Of a stretch of 64,000 bases of DNA, positions 17,332 to 25,257 are shown piece by piece (positions within the stretch are counted from its first letter, which is position 1; every line of letters starts with the position of its first letter). The DNA comes from Saccharothrix sp. NRRL B-16314 (GTDB lineage Bacteria > Actinomycetota > Actinomycetes > Mycobacteriales > Pseudonocardiaceae), in NCBI RefSeq assembly GCF_000716595.1, contig NZ_JNXC01000019.1:62001-126000 (forward strand). Direction: 5' to 3'. A program made the position numbers and the translations under genes. The notes below the pieces were generated by a model. The model saw only the letters and a list, made by a program, of their open reading frames with translations. It did no database searches and was not told where the DNA came from.

Positions 17332-17649
17332 GTGGTCGAACTGGGCGAGACCTCCCGCCGCTTCCTCAAAGCGCTGGCCAGCGAGACCAGGCAGCAGCTC
17401 ATGCTGGAGTTCGCAGGCGACACCGAACTCACCGTGGGCCAGCTCGCCGGACGAGCGGGCATCGCCCACTCCACCGCCTCCGAGCAACTGTCCCTGCTCC
17501 GCCAAGGCGGCCTGCTCACCTCGCGCCGCGAAGGCAAGACCGTCCACTACCGCGCCAACCCCACCGGCATCACCACCGCGCTCGCCGAACTCCAGGCAGT
17601 CCTGGCAGTCTGCTGTCCACCCACTGCGGAATCGGCGCGGAGCGAGTGA
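17332..17649 (+). CDS. arsR: ArsR-family arsenic-responsive repressor
   Basis: 105 residues. Winged HTH with FLKALASETRQQLMLEFAGD, GRAGIAHSTASEQLSLLRQG and REGKTVHYRANP. A C-terminal vicinal pair (LAVCCPP) is the likely arsenite-binding site, as in several actinobacterial ArsR proteins with C-terminal cysteines. GTG 17332 immediately follows the short divergent spacer, so the transcript may be leaderless. It is divergent from the ArsO-like gene, and a hairpin follows. Confidence 0.85.
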   Translation: MVELGETSRRFLKALASETRQQLMLEFAGDTELTVGQLAGRAGIAHSTASEQLSLLRQGGLLTSRREGKTVHYRANPTGITTALAELQAVLAVCCPPTAESARSE

Positions 17650-17662
17650 GGGTGCGTCTCAG

Positions 17663-17693
17663 ACGCTGTCGCCGACACCTCCGGTGACAGCGT
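17663..17693 (+). terminator. Hairpin after arsR
   Basis: Inverted repeat ACGCTGTC / GACAGCGT (17663-17670 and 17686-17693), extended inwards by CCG/CGG after one mismatch. It starts 14 bp past the arsR stop and is a likely terminator. Confidence 0.6.
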
Positions 17694-17806
17694 TGCGTAA
17701 CTGCCCGCTCCCAGCGTGTGCGTTCGCACCTTGACGCAACCGAATGGGCTGGTGCAGCCGGGTGGTCTTACGTGCGGATGTGTGGCAGTTCACGCAAGAT
17801 CGCCGG

Positions 17807-19789
17807 ATGGCGTGGAAACCGGTGCACACGGGACGTGACTTCCTGGCGAGGCAGACCTACACCAAAGCCGGCGCGGTGGAGGCGATCAACGAGTTGGTGT
17901 GGAACGGTCTCGACGCCGAGGCCAACGAGATCGACATCGACGTCGAGACCGCGACGGCAGGCCCCAGGGAGATGCGGTACGTCACCCAGGTCGTCATTAC
18001 GGACAACGGTCACGGCATGAGCCACGAGCGGGCCGAGGCGGCGTTCCTGTCCCTCGGCGACTCATGGAAGCAGTCGCTCAACCGCCGCACTGTCAACAAC
18101 AAGCGTGCCCTGCACGGCGAGAAGGGCGTGGGACGATTCTACGTCTACTCCATCGGCGGACACGCTCGCTGGACCAGCGTGAGCGCGGAGCCGGCGGGTA
18201 CGGGCAACACCAGGGTCGAGATCGTCGGAGAGCAACGCCGATGGGAAGGCTTCTCGATCGAGGACCCGGTCCCCACCGACCAGCCCACCGGCACCCGGGT
18301 CGCAATCCACGTCGAACAAGGCCGTTCCAATACAGCGCTGCTGCGCGAGGACTTCCCCCTCCAGCTCACGGCCCGGCTCGCGAGCCATTTGATGGCCAAC
18401 TCCGACATCGTGATCCGCGTGAACGGCCTCGCTCTGGACCCGGTGGGGTTGATCGACGGTGAACCGTTCGATGTCGTCCTGGATCAAGTCCCGGCCGGGC
18501 GGCTCGGCGGGCACGAGGTTCCGAAGCTGACGATCGTGGACTGGACCGACCGCATGGGCAGGGTCCCGGCACTGATGTTGTGCAACGAGAACGGCATGGC
18601 GTTGGTTGCTGCGGACCACCCGAAGGCGAATCCGGCGGTGAAATCCACCGGTTACCTGTGCTGGTCGGGATTCGTCGACTCGCCCGCCGACCTGGCGCTC
18701 GCCCACTTGCACCACCAGGAGCTCCTGGAGGAGGCGACCAGGGTCTACGAGGAGCACGTGCGCGAGCGTCTCGACGCGACCACCGCCACGGTCGTCGCCC
18801 GCATGCAGGCCGAGGGCATCTACCCCTACCCGACCGACCGGATGGACGATCCGATCCTGAGCGTCGAGCGGGACATGTTCGACCTTGTAGCCGTGACCGC
18901 CCGCGGCACGTTGACCGGTGGCAACCGCCAGCAGCGGGAGATGAATACCCGACTGATCAAACTGGCATTGGAGGAACGTTCCGAAAGCCTGGACGCCGTC
19001 TTGGCCGCGACTCTCGAGATGTCCCCCGAGGAAAGGGATCAGCTGGCCTACATGCTGCGCCAGTCGTCCCTCGGCCACATCGTCGGCGCGGCGACCGAAG
19101 TCACCCGACGGGTCGACCTCATCCTGGCGCTGCGACAGGCCATCTACGGCAACGACATGCGCAGGCGGATGCGCGAGATCGACCAGCTTCACCCGTTGGT
19201 CAAGGACAACGCGTGGCTGTTCGGCGAAGAGTGGCGGCTCAGCCGCAGTGAACCCGGCCTGACCACCGTCCTTCGCGATGTCCTCGCCGACGACGCACTG
19301 CTCGAAGCGGATCTCATCGCGTCAGGAGGTCAGGTTCTCCGTGACAACGGCCGGACCGGCCGACTGGACCTGGTACTCCAAAGAACGATCCACACCCCCG
19401 GACTCCAGCACCGACTGGTGATCGAGTTGAAGCGCCCGAGCGTCGCACTGGGTGACAAGGAACTACGCCAGGTGCGGAGCTACGCGCGAGCGCTGAGCAA
19501 GAACGCGGCGACGGGGCGGGCCAAGTGGACCTTCTGGCTGGTTGGCGCCTCGATCTCAGAGGAGATCGAGGACGACGTCCACCAGACCGACCGCGAGTGG
19601 GGTCACGTCACCAAACAAGGCGACTACGACATCTACGTGACCCAGTGGGGACAACTGCTCGACGATGCGGCCAAACGCTTGGAGTTCTATCGGGAGCAAC
19701 TGCGCTACGACATCAGCCAAGAAGAAGCTGTTACCCGAGTGCGTGAACGCCACTCGGCTCTGCTGCCTGAAGAACAACGTTCCGCCTAG
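17807..19789 (+). CDS. GHKL ATPase with C-terminal nuclease-like domain
   Basis: 660 residues from ATG 17807. The N-terminal Hsp90/GHKL ATP-binding fold shows the N-box AINELVWNGLDAEA, the G1 motif ITDNGHGM and the G2 motif HGEKGVGRFYVYSIGG. A long middle region follows. The C-terminal ~150 residues contain RLDLVLQRT and, about 15 residues on, LVIELKRPS, an Asp...Glu-x-Lys pattern of PD-(D/E)xK nucleases. ATPase-nuclease fusions of this build occur among prokaryotic defence genes; the target is unknown. It sits alone next to the integrase, where cargo or defence genes are often found. No good ribosome site is visible. Confidence 0.75.
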   Translation: MAWKPVHTGRDFLARQTYTKAGAVEAINELVWNGLDAEANEIDIDVETATAGPREMRYVTQVVITDNGHGMSHERAEAAFLSLGDSWKQSLNRRTVNNKRALHGEKGVGRFYVYSIGGHARWTSVSAEPAGTGNTRVEIVGEQRRWEGFSIEDPVPTDQPTGTRVAIHVEQGRSNTALLREDFPLQLTARLASHLMANSDIVIRVNGLALDPVGLIDGEPFDVVLDQVPAGRLGGHEVPKLTIVDWTDRMGRVPALMLCNENGMALVAADHPKANPAVKSTGYLCWSGFVDSPADLALAHLHHQELLEEATRVYEEHVRERLDATTATVVARMQAEGIYPYPTDRMDDPILSVERDMFDLVAVTARGTLTGGNRQQREMNTRLIKLALEERSESLDAVLAATLEMSPEERDQLAYMLRQSSLGHIVGAATEVTRRVDLILALRQAIYGNDMRRRMREIDQLHPLVKDNAWLFGEEWRLSRSEPGLTTVLRDVLADDALLEADLIASGGQVLRDNGRTGRLDLVLQRTIHTPGLQHRLVIELKRPSVALGDKELRQVRSYARALSKNAATGRAKWTFWLVGASISEEIEDDVHQTDREWGHVTKQGDYDIYVTQWGQLLDDAAKRLEFYREQLRYDISQEEAVTRVRERHSALLPEEQRSA

Positions 19790-19843
19790 GAACCCTGTCC
19801 AGTCGAGCTCGACGCCACCGCTTGAGCTGCCGTACGGCGGTGA

Positions 19844-21016
19844 TCAGAGGCGTCGCCAGCGGGTCAGTGGTTCCGGCCTGGCCGAGTCGGCGACGGCCTT
19901 GTCCCAGCGGTCTTGCAGACCGTTGAGAAGTCGGTGTTCGACTTCGGCGGCGATGTGGGAGTAGACCTTCTGCATCTTGTCTTCGAGGGTGTGCCCGAGA
20001 CGTGCGGCTTGGGCGATCTCGGGCACGCCGTCGGCGATCATCCAGGTCTTATGGCTGTGCCGGAAGCCGTGGAACGTCAGTCCTGGTTGGACGGGCTCGA
20101 TCCGCACGGGCGGCGCGGTGCGCTTGAGGTTGCCGTCGGCGGCGGGGCGCATGGCCCGGCGGGAGAAGTTGGACCGGCGCAGGTACTCGCCTTCGGCGGT
20201 GACGAACACGTGGGGGTGGTCGTGGCTGTCGAGGTGTCGGCGCAGCAGTGGGATCAGGAACGGCGGGAGGGTGATGGTGCGGGCGGATTCGGCGGTCTTG
20301 GGCGGGCCGAGCTCGAAATGGCCGTTGATCTCGTGCAGTGCGCCGATGTCGGGGTCGATGACGATGCGGCCGTCGTCGAGATGGGTGTTGTGGCGTTGCA
20401 GACCGGCCAGTTCACCCCAGCGGGCTCCGGTCCACGCGGCGGTGAGCATGAGGAAGCCCGCCCACGGGCCGACGAGGGCGGCGGCGTTGTCGGCGACGCG
20501 CAGGGCCTGTTGGTGGGTGGCCCAGGTGCGCTCGCGGGATTTCGCGCGTTGGCGTTTACCCCGTCGGCGGGGGCGGATGGGGTTGGCGGGGATGAGTTTG
20601 TCGTCGGCGGCGTCGGCCAGCATCATCGACAGCACTTTGACGATCGTCGTGATGGTGGCCGGCGCGTAGCCGGCGGTGAGTTGCTTGCGCCAGGCGGCGA
20701 CGGCAAGACCGGTGATGTCGGCCAGGGAGGTCTCGCCCCATCGAGGCAGGATGTGGTTGGTCACCAGGCTGCGGTACTGGGCTTCGGTGGCGCGGGACAG
20801 GTCGAGGGCGTCGAGCCAGTCGTCGGCCCACTCCGCCACTGCGATCCGGCCTGCCGCCGGGTCGATCCAGGCACCTCGACGTTGGTCGGTTTCGAGGGTG
20901 TCGGCGTAGTTGTCGGCCGATGACTTGTTGGGAAATCCGGTGACCGATCCAAGAGTGCCGTCGTCTCTAGGGTAGCGCACCCGCCAGGTCTTGCCGTGTT
21001 GTTCGGACCAGGCCAT
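19844..21016 (-). CDS. int: Tyrosine site-specific integrase
   Basis: 390 residues. An N-terminal Arm-DNA-binding region (KTWRVRYPRDDGTLGSVTGF), an SAM-like core-binding domain (about 60-145) and a catalytic domain are present. Catalytic residues are visible: Arg199 in TGARWGE, Lys240 in PPKTAESART, His316/Arg319 in FHGFRHSHKT, His342 in RLGHTLEDK and Tyr352 in VYSH. It integrates and excises a mobile element. ATG is preceded by GGGAGG. The excisionase-like gene lies 111 bp upstream on the same strand. The attachment site should be close to the 3' end, near 19790-19843, but no tRNA gene is present there. Confidence 0.92.
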   Translation of the reverse strand: MAWSEQHGKTWRVRYPRDDGTLGSVTGFPNKSSADNYADTLETDQRRGAWIDPAAGRIAVAEWADDWLDALDLSRATEAQYRSLVTNHILPRWGETSLADITGLAVAAWRKQLTAGYAPATITTIVKVLSMMLADAADDKLIPANPIRPRRRGKRQRAKSRERTWATHQQALRVADNAAALVGPWAGFLMLTAAWTGARWGELAGLQRHNTHLDDGRIVIDPDIGALHEINGHFELGPPKTAESARTITLPPFLIPLLRRHLDSHDHPHVFVTAEGEYLRRSNFSRRAMRPAADGNLKRTAPPVRIEPVQPGLTFHGFRHSHKTWMIADGVPEIAQAARLGHTLEDKMQKVYSHIAAEVEHRLLNGLQDRWDKAVADSARPEPLTRWRRL

Positions 21017-21127
21017 CGTGCCTCCCGGTGTGGATGTTCGGAGCTGTTGACGGGCGGTTGGTGTGACACGCCCATGGACGCTCTGTTGGCGGTAAAGGGC
21101 AATAGGCGTCGGGGAAGTTCTTTGGTG

Positions 21128-21394
21128 TCAGTGGGTTCGACGTGGGCGACTGTGGAGCGTCGGGGGTGTGTGGTTGCCGGAGTCGGCGATGTCGCGCAGG
21201 TTGGCGGCTGAGAAGCGCAGGTGTTTGCCGAGGAAGGTGCAGGGGATGGCGCGTTGTCCGGCTTTGCGTCGCAGCCAGGACTCGCGCACGGCGAGGAGTT
21301 CGGCGGCTTGGGCCGGGGTGTAGAGCCGAGGCACCGACTCCGGCGGCTCCGGGTGGTGGCCGGACGACGTGGGCGTGATGCGGCGTGTGGTCAT
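21128..21394 (-). CDS. xis: Excisionase-like helix-turn-helix protein
   Basis: 88 residues with a MerR/Xis-type HTH: LYTPAQAAELLAVRESWLRR followed by the wing-like IPCTFLGKHLRFSAANL. Such small proteins direct excision of integrative elements together with the tyrosine integrase. Its ATG overlaps the stop of the DpdA-like gene (ATGA), so it is cotranslated with the DNA-modification operon upstream and precedes int. Confidence 0.8.
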   Translation of the reverse strand: MTTRRITPTSSGHHPEPPESVPRLYTPAQAAELLAVRESWLRRKAGQRAIPCTFLGKHLRFSAANLRDIADSGNHTPPTLHSRPRRTH

Positions 21395-22272
21395 CGCGTC
21401 TCCGCCCGGCGGCGGGATGAGCGGTGGCGGACTGGATCGCGAGGCGGCCTGGTGTTGCTTCGTGCGTGGGTGTCGGGTCCGGTCGAGAGTGGGCGGGTGG
21501 ATGTGCGGTGTGGTTTGACCGGGCGCGCGGGTCGGGTGGTGCGCAGTCGCCGGGTCAAGTCGTCGTGCCAGGCCAGGGCGAACCGCAGGCAGTTGGACTC
21601 ACTGCGGTGGCTTGGTGTGCAGCCGGAGACGTGGCGACCCCGGAAGCTCCAGGCCATCGAGTCGCTGGAGGTGACCGTGTCGGCGTAGCGGGCCAGACCG
21701 AGGACCTTGGCGCCGAAGGTGTGCAGGTGGTAGCCACGGGCGGCCAACGACCGGACGATGCGCTCGACCTCGGTGGTGTGTTGGCGGCGGCACACGCTGC
21801 CGACTCCGACCAGGGGCAGTGCGGCCAGGTCGATGCCGTGCCGTTCGTAGAGGTCGGCGCAGCGGTGGTAGTCGGTGATCGACTGACCTTGCAGCACGGG
21901 GATGATCGGCAGGTCCGAAGCCAGGTCTCTGAGTTGCAGGTAGTTGGCGACGGTGCGGTGCTGGTGCGTGCGCAGGCTCTCCCCGGTACGGGCCAGGAGG
22001 TGGTCCTCGGTCATCCAGTCCTGGGGTGCGGCCCACTCGAGATGCCCGATCTCGGTGGCGTAGCGGCGGACCGCTGCGACGTAGGCGGCAGGGTCGGTGC
22101 GCCAGCGGCCGTGCAGGGACAGTTCGGTGAAACCGCCGGAGTCCAGCGCCCACGGCCCGGTGGCACGCGGGAGGCTTCGGCGGCCAGCCAGACGCCGGTG
22201 GCTGACCAGCAGCGGCACGCGGAGGTCGCGGGCCAGCCAGGAAGGCTGGTGGGTGCCCAGGTAGAACCTCAT
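21391..22272 (-). CDS. DpdA-like (queuine tRNA-ribosyltransferase-like) protein
   Basis: 293 residues. It belongs to the tRNA-guanine transglycosylase-like group that includes DpdA, the enzyme that swaps guanine for a 7-deazaguanine base in DNA. Seen: an N-terminal MRFYLGTHQPSWL, the substrate-loop motif WALDSGGFTELS, APQDWMTEDHLL with a conserved Asp, VLQGQSITDYHRC and LVGVGSVCRR. The last ~50 residues are Arg/Pro/Thr-rich and probably disordered. It is coupled by ATGA overlaps to a VUT-type transporter upstream and the excisionase downstream. No de novo 7-deazaguanine genes (QueC/D/E type) are visible, so salvage of an imported precursor is inferred. Confidence 0.75.
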   Translation of the reverse strand: MRFYLGTHQPSWLARDLRVPLLVSHRRLAGRRSLPRATGPWALDSGGFTELSLHGRWRTDPAAYVAAVRRYATEIGHLEWAAPQDWMTEDHLLARTGESLRTHQHRTVANYLQLRDLASDLPIIPVLQGQSITDYHRCADLYERHGIDLAALPLVGVGSVCRRQHTTEVERIVRSLAARGYHLHTFGAKVLGLARYADTVTSSDSMAWSFRGRHVSGCTPSHRSESNCLRFALAWHDDLTRRLRTTRPARPVKPHRTSTRPLSTGPDTHARSNTRPPRDPVRHRSSRRRAETR

Positions 22273-22841
22273 GACCGCACTGCCCACCGCATGAGACCCG
22301 TGCCCCGGAGGACGGCCAGGGTGAGGACGGTAGCGACCGTTTTGCCCAGGATCTGTCCGGGTACGGCTGCGGAGCTGCCGAAGGCCAGCGGTACGAACAG
22401 GACGCTGTCGACGACGAGGCCGACCGCGTTGGACGCGGCGACGGCTCCGAGTCGGCTGTGCCGGCGCAGCCGTACGTATACCAGTGCGTCGAGGACCTCG
22501 GAGGCGGTGAAGGCCACGACGCCGGCCACGGCGAGCTGCGGAGAGGCCAACGCTGCGGACAAGCCCGCGCCGACCACGATGCCTGCCGCCACCCCGTGGA
22601 CGCCGAGGGTGTCGTGCAGCAAGTCCCGGGCGGTCAGGGCCGCTCCGGCGAACAGCGTTCCCGCCGGGACGAGCAATCCGGCGACGAGCATCGGTGGCCA
22701 GAGCACCGAGGCGACGTTGGCGGCGACGACCGACGGGAGGTAGCCGACCATCGCCGCCACTGCGAGCACCGAGGGCCGCCTGGTCACGAACGACATGTCC
22801 AGTGGTCGCGCGCGCTTCGGGACCGTTGTGGCGGTGCTCAT
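22269..22841 (-). CDS. VUT/YhhQ-like transporter, putative 7-deazaguanine precursor uptake
   Basis: 190 residues, about five to six transmembrane helices (for example VLAVAAMVGYLPSVVAANVA, LVAGLLVPAGTLFAGAALTA, SAALASPQLAVAGVVAFTAS). The segment LTARDLLHDTLG and the FTASEVLDALVYVRLRR motif are typical of the VUT family, whose YhhQ members import queuosine precursors (preQ0/preQ1). It lies between the PP-loop protein and the DpdA-like gene with ATGA overlaps on both sides. The pairing suggests it feeds deazaguanine bases to the DpdA-like enzyme. Confidence 0.75.
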   Translation of the reverse strand: MSTATTVPKRARPLDMSFVTRRPSVLAVAAMVGYLPSVVAANVASVLWPPMLVAGLLVPAGTLFAGAALTARDLLHDTLGVHGVAAGIVVGAGLSAALASPQLAVAGVVAFTASEVLDALVYVRLRRHSRLGAVAASNAVGLVVDSVLFVPLAFGSSAAVPGQILGKTVATVLTLAVLRGTGLMRWAVRS

Positions 22842-23791
22842 GCCGCACGCTCCTGGGAGCCTGTGGTCGCCGGTGTGTCGGCGGCGGGTTCGCCGGATCG
22901 ACACGACCACGGCGAGCAGCCGTCGGGGTCGCCATCCTCCGCCTGGGTCGACTCTGCTGTGATCATCCGCAGGTGTCGGTTCGTTCTCGTGGGCGCGTCG
23001 AGGTCGACCTGGTCCAGCGGGAGGCAGGAGCGGTGCAGGAAGTACTGCCCGCGCAACTCCTGGCCCTGGGTGGTGGCGTGCGGGTGGCCGTGGCGGATGG
23101 CGCGGTCGAACTCGACCGCCTCCGCCCAACCCTGCGGATCGTGGTCGCGTACCCAGCGCCAGCCCGCGTTGCCGTGGAACGGGCACCCGACGCAGGCGCT
23201 CTTCACCGTCTTCCCGAAGCCGCGTTCGGCGAGGAAGTCGACGCAGCGGGCTCGGTCGAAGCCGAGGTCGAGCAGCGGGAAGACGTTGCGCAGAAACCGC
23301 AGCCCGGAGTCCTTGGCCCGGTGGAACTCGTCGACGCTGATGCCGATGGCCTGCTCGGCGTACACCCCGCGCGGCACCCGACGTGGATGCGGATAGCCGA
23401 GCAGTTCACGGGCCGCCTTCTTCAGCGGGATGATCTTGTACTCGGAGGTGCACTGCCTGCGCGCGAGCCCTCGGGATCCGTCCGGGTTGAGGGTGTGCAG
23501 GGGCATGGACACGAAGCGGTGGCGGGGATCGAGGGCGTCGGCGCGGATGTTCCCGGCCGAGACCTGGCGCACCGGGATTCCCTTGCGCTCGGCGTGCGCC
23601 GCCATGCGGTCGAGGTTCGCGTAGACGGCGCGCGGCTCCCAGCCGGTGTCGGCGAAAAGGGCGACGTCGAAGCGCGGGATCTCGCCCTCGCACGCCAGCA
23701 ACAGCACGGTGGTGCTTTGCACTCCGGCGCCCAGGGACAGCAGTCGCAAGGCGGGTCCGGTGTCGGTCGCCTTCAGGCTTGTCTTGGTCAT
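22838..23791 (-). CDS. PAPS-reductase-like PP-loop protein
   Basis: 317 residues. The PP-loop is LSLGAGVQSTTVLLLACEG, followed by ALFADTGWEPRAVYANL, the RRQCTSEYKIIPLKKAARE block and a CVGCPF pair near residue 200. This is an adenylating fold shared by PAPS reductases, DndC and related nucleotide-modifying enzymes common in phages and mobile elements. True sulphate assimilation is unlikely here; a role in adenylating or thiolating a base or nucleotide is more plausible (inference). It overlaps the cytosine methyltransferase upstream and the transporter downstream by ATGA. Confidence 0.8.
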   Translation of the reverse strand: MTKTSLKATDTGPALRLLSLGAGVQSTTVLLLACEGEIPRFDVALFADTGWEPRAVYANLDRMAAHAERKGIPVRQVSAGNIRADALDPRHRFVSMPLHTLNPDGSRGLARRQCTSEYKIIPLKKAARELLGYPHPRRVPRGVYAEQAIGISVDEFHRAKDSGLRFLRNVFPLLDLGFDRARCVDFLAERGFGKTVKSACVGCPFHGNAGWRWVRDHDPQGWAEAVEFDRAIRHGHPHATTQGQELRGQYFLHRSCLPLDQVDLDAPTRTNRHLRMITAESTQAEDGDPDGCSPWSCRSGEPAADTPATTGSQERAA

Positions 23792-25257
23792 GCCGCGGTC
23801 ACCTCCTGCCCGGTTCGCGACCGGTCGTCGATGTCGGTGGTGGTGCCGAGGAGTTCGGCGAGGTCGTCGAGCAGCAGGGCCACCGCGTAGGCGGCTTGTT
23901 GGGGAACCACGCCGTTGCCCAGGGCGCGGAGTTGCGCGGTGCGGGGCAGGGAGAGGTGGGTGACCCAGCCTGCGGGCAGCCCCATGAGGTGCTCGACGAA
24001 GGCGGGCGCGAGGACCGGGCGGCCGTGGTTGCCGGGCTGGGTGGGGTGCGGTGTCGGGCGGCCGAGCACCGCTTCCCAGCGGCGGATCGCCGCCTCGTAG
24101 ACACCCCAGTTCACCGGTGCCGACTCGCCACCGGATGCGCGACTCCTCGTGCTGACGGAGTCGGGAACCGCTACGAGATGTCGTCGGTCTCGCTGCCGTC
24201 GGGCCGGTGGCGCGCCGGCGGGACGAGCAGGCGGATGACCGCCGAGGGCAGCATCAGGTCGCCCTTGGAGCCCCGCTGTGCCGGGCAGCCCTTCGTTCCG
24301 TCCGTCGCTCGTGGCGTCGGCAGGAACGCCTCGGGGTCCACCAGCGGGAGCACCTGCTGTGACAGAGGCGGCCGGAACCCCGCTCCGGCCCTGCGGCCCG
24401 CCGTGCCGGTGTCCGAGGCTCGCGGAGTCGGCAACAACCGGGCCGCATCCGGCAGCGACAGGCCACCTGTCTGCGTGCGGTGCGTGCAGTTCTTCGCATC
24501 CGAGGCTGTCGGGGTCGGCAACGATCGAAGCCGGTCCGGCAGTGACGGACCGCCCTGCCTGCCGGCGGCGCTGATGCCAGTGGAGGAGCCGTCGTGCGCG
24601 GTCGGCGTCGCCAGCATGTCCGTCTCGTCGACCGGGGCTGGGCTCGCGCAGCCAGGCGAGCAGGAACACGCGTTCGCGGCGGTGCGCGGCTCCGACGTCG
24701 GCGGCGCGGACGCTACGCCAGAGCGCGTCATACCCCGCTTCGGCCAGGTCGCCGAGTACACGGTGGAGTCCTCCGTTGCGCCAGCGAAGCGCGGCGACGT
24801 TCTCCACCACGATGAGTGCGGGTCGTAGTACGCGAAGGCCCGCCACGATGTCGGCCCACAGCCCACTGCGGACTCCCTTCTCGATGCCCGCGCGTTTCCC
24901 GGCGGCGGAGATGTCCTGACACGGAAACCCCGCGACGAGCACGTCGACCGGCTCGACTTGGGCCCAGTCGATGTGCCGCAGGTCACCGAGGTTCGGGATG
25001 CCCAGTGTCCGGGCATCGAGGATTCGGACGACGTGCGGGTCGGGGTCGGCGACCCAGGCGATCCGGCCGCCACCCAGGGCAGCCAGCACGCCGAGGTCCA
25101 GGCCGCCGTAGCCGGTGCACAACGAGCCCACGACCGGACCGGACTCGGTGACAGGGCGAGTCCGCCGTCCCTGCCCCGGCGTCACCGCCGAGGCCGGGAC
25201 GAGAGTGAGCGAACGTGCCGCACAGTCACGGCGCGAGCGCGGCGAACGGCGTGTCAT
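23788..25257 (-). CDS. DNA (cytosine-5-)-methyltransferase
   Basis: 489 residues. It transfers a methyl group from SAM to C5 of cytosine in DNA. Conserved motifs appear in order: I (GSLCTGYGGLDLGV), IV with the catalytic cysteine (AGFPCQDIS), VI (VVENVAAL), VIII (GAAHRRERVFLLAW) and IX/X (RALGNGVVPQQAAYAVALLL). The target-recognition region between VIII and IX is long and low in complexity. No restriction endonuclease is adjacent, so it may act as a solitary protective or regulatory methylase of the element. ATGA overlaps occur at both ends. Confidence 0.9.
   Translation of the reverse strand: MTRRSPRSRRDCAARSLTLVPASAVTPGQGRRTRPVTESGPVVGSLCTGYGGLDLGVLAALGGGRIAWVADPDPHVVRILDARTLGIPNLGDLRHIDWAQVEPVDVLVAGFPCQDISAAGKRAGIEKGVRSGLWADIVAGLRVLRPALIVVENVAALRWRNGGLHRVLGDLAEAGYDALWRSVRAADVGAAHRRERVFLLAWLREPSPGRRDGHAGDADRARRLLHWHQRRRQAGRSVTAGPASIVADPDSLGCEELHAPHADRWPVAAGCGPVVADSASLGHRHGGPQGRSGVPAASVTAGAPAGGPRGVPADATSDGRNEGLPGTAGLQGRPDAALGGHPPARPAGAPPARRQRDRRHLVAVPDSVSTRSRASGGESAPVNWGVYEAAIRRWEAVLGRPTPHPTQPGNHGRPVLAPAFVEHLMGLPAGWVTHLSLPRTAQLRALGNGVVPQQAAYAVALLLDDLAELLGTTTDIDDRSRTGQEVTAA

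Noticed and set aside
22838..23791. PP-loop protein as a true PAPS reductase or as DndC of a phosphorothioation system
   Set aside because: No sulphate-assimilation genes and no DndB/D/E partners are nearby; the context is base modification on a mobile element.
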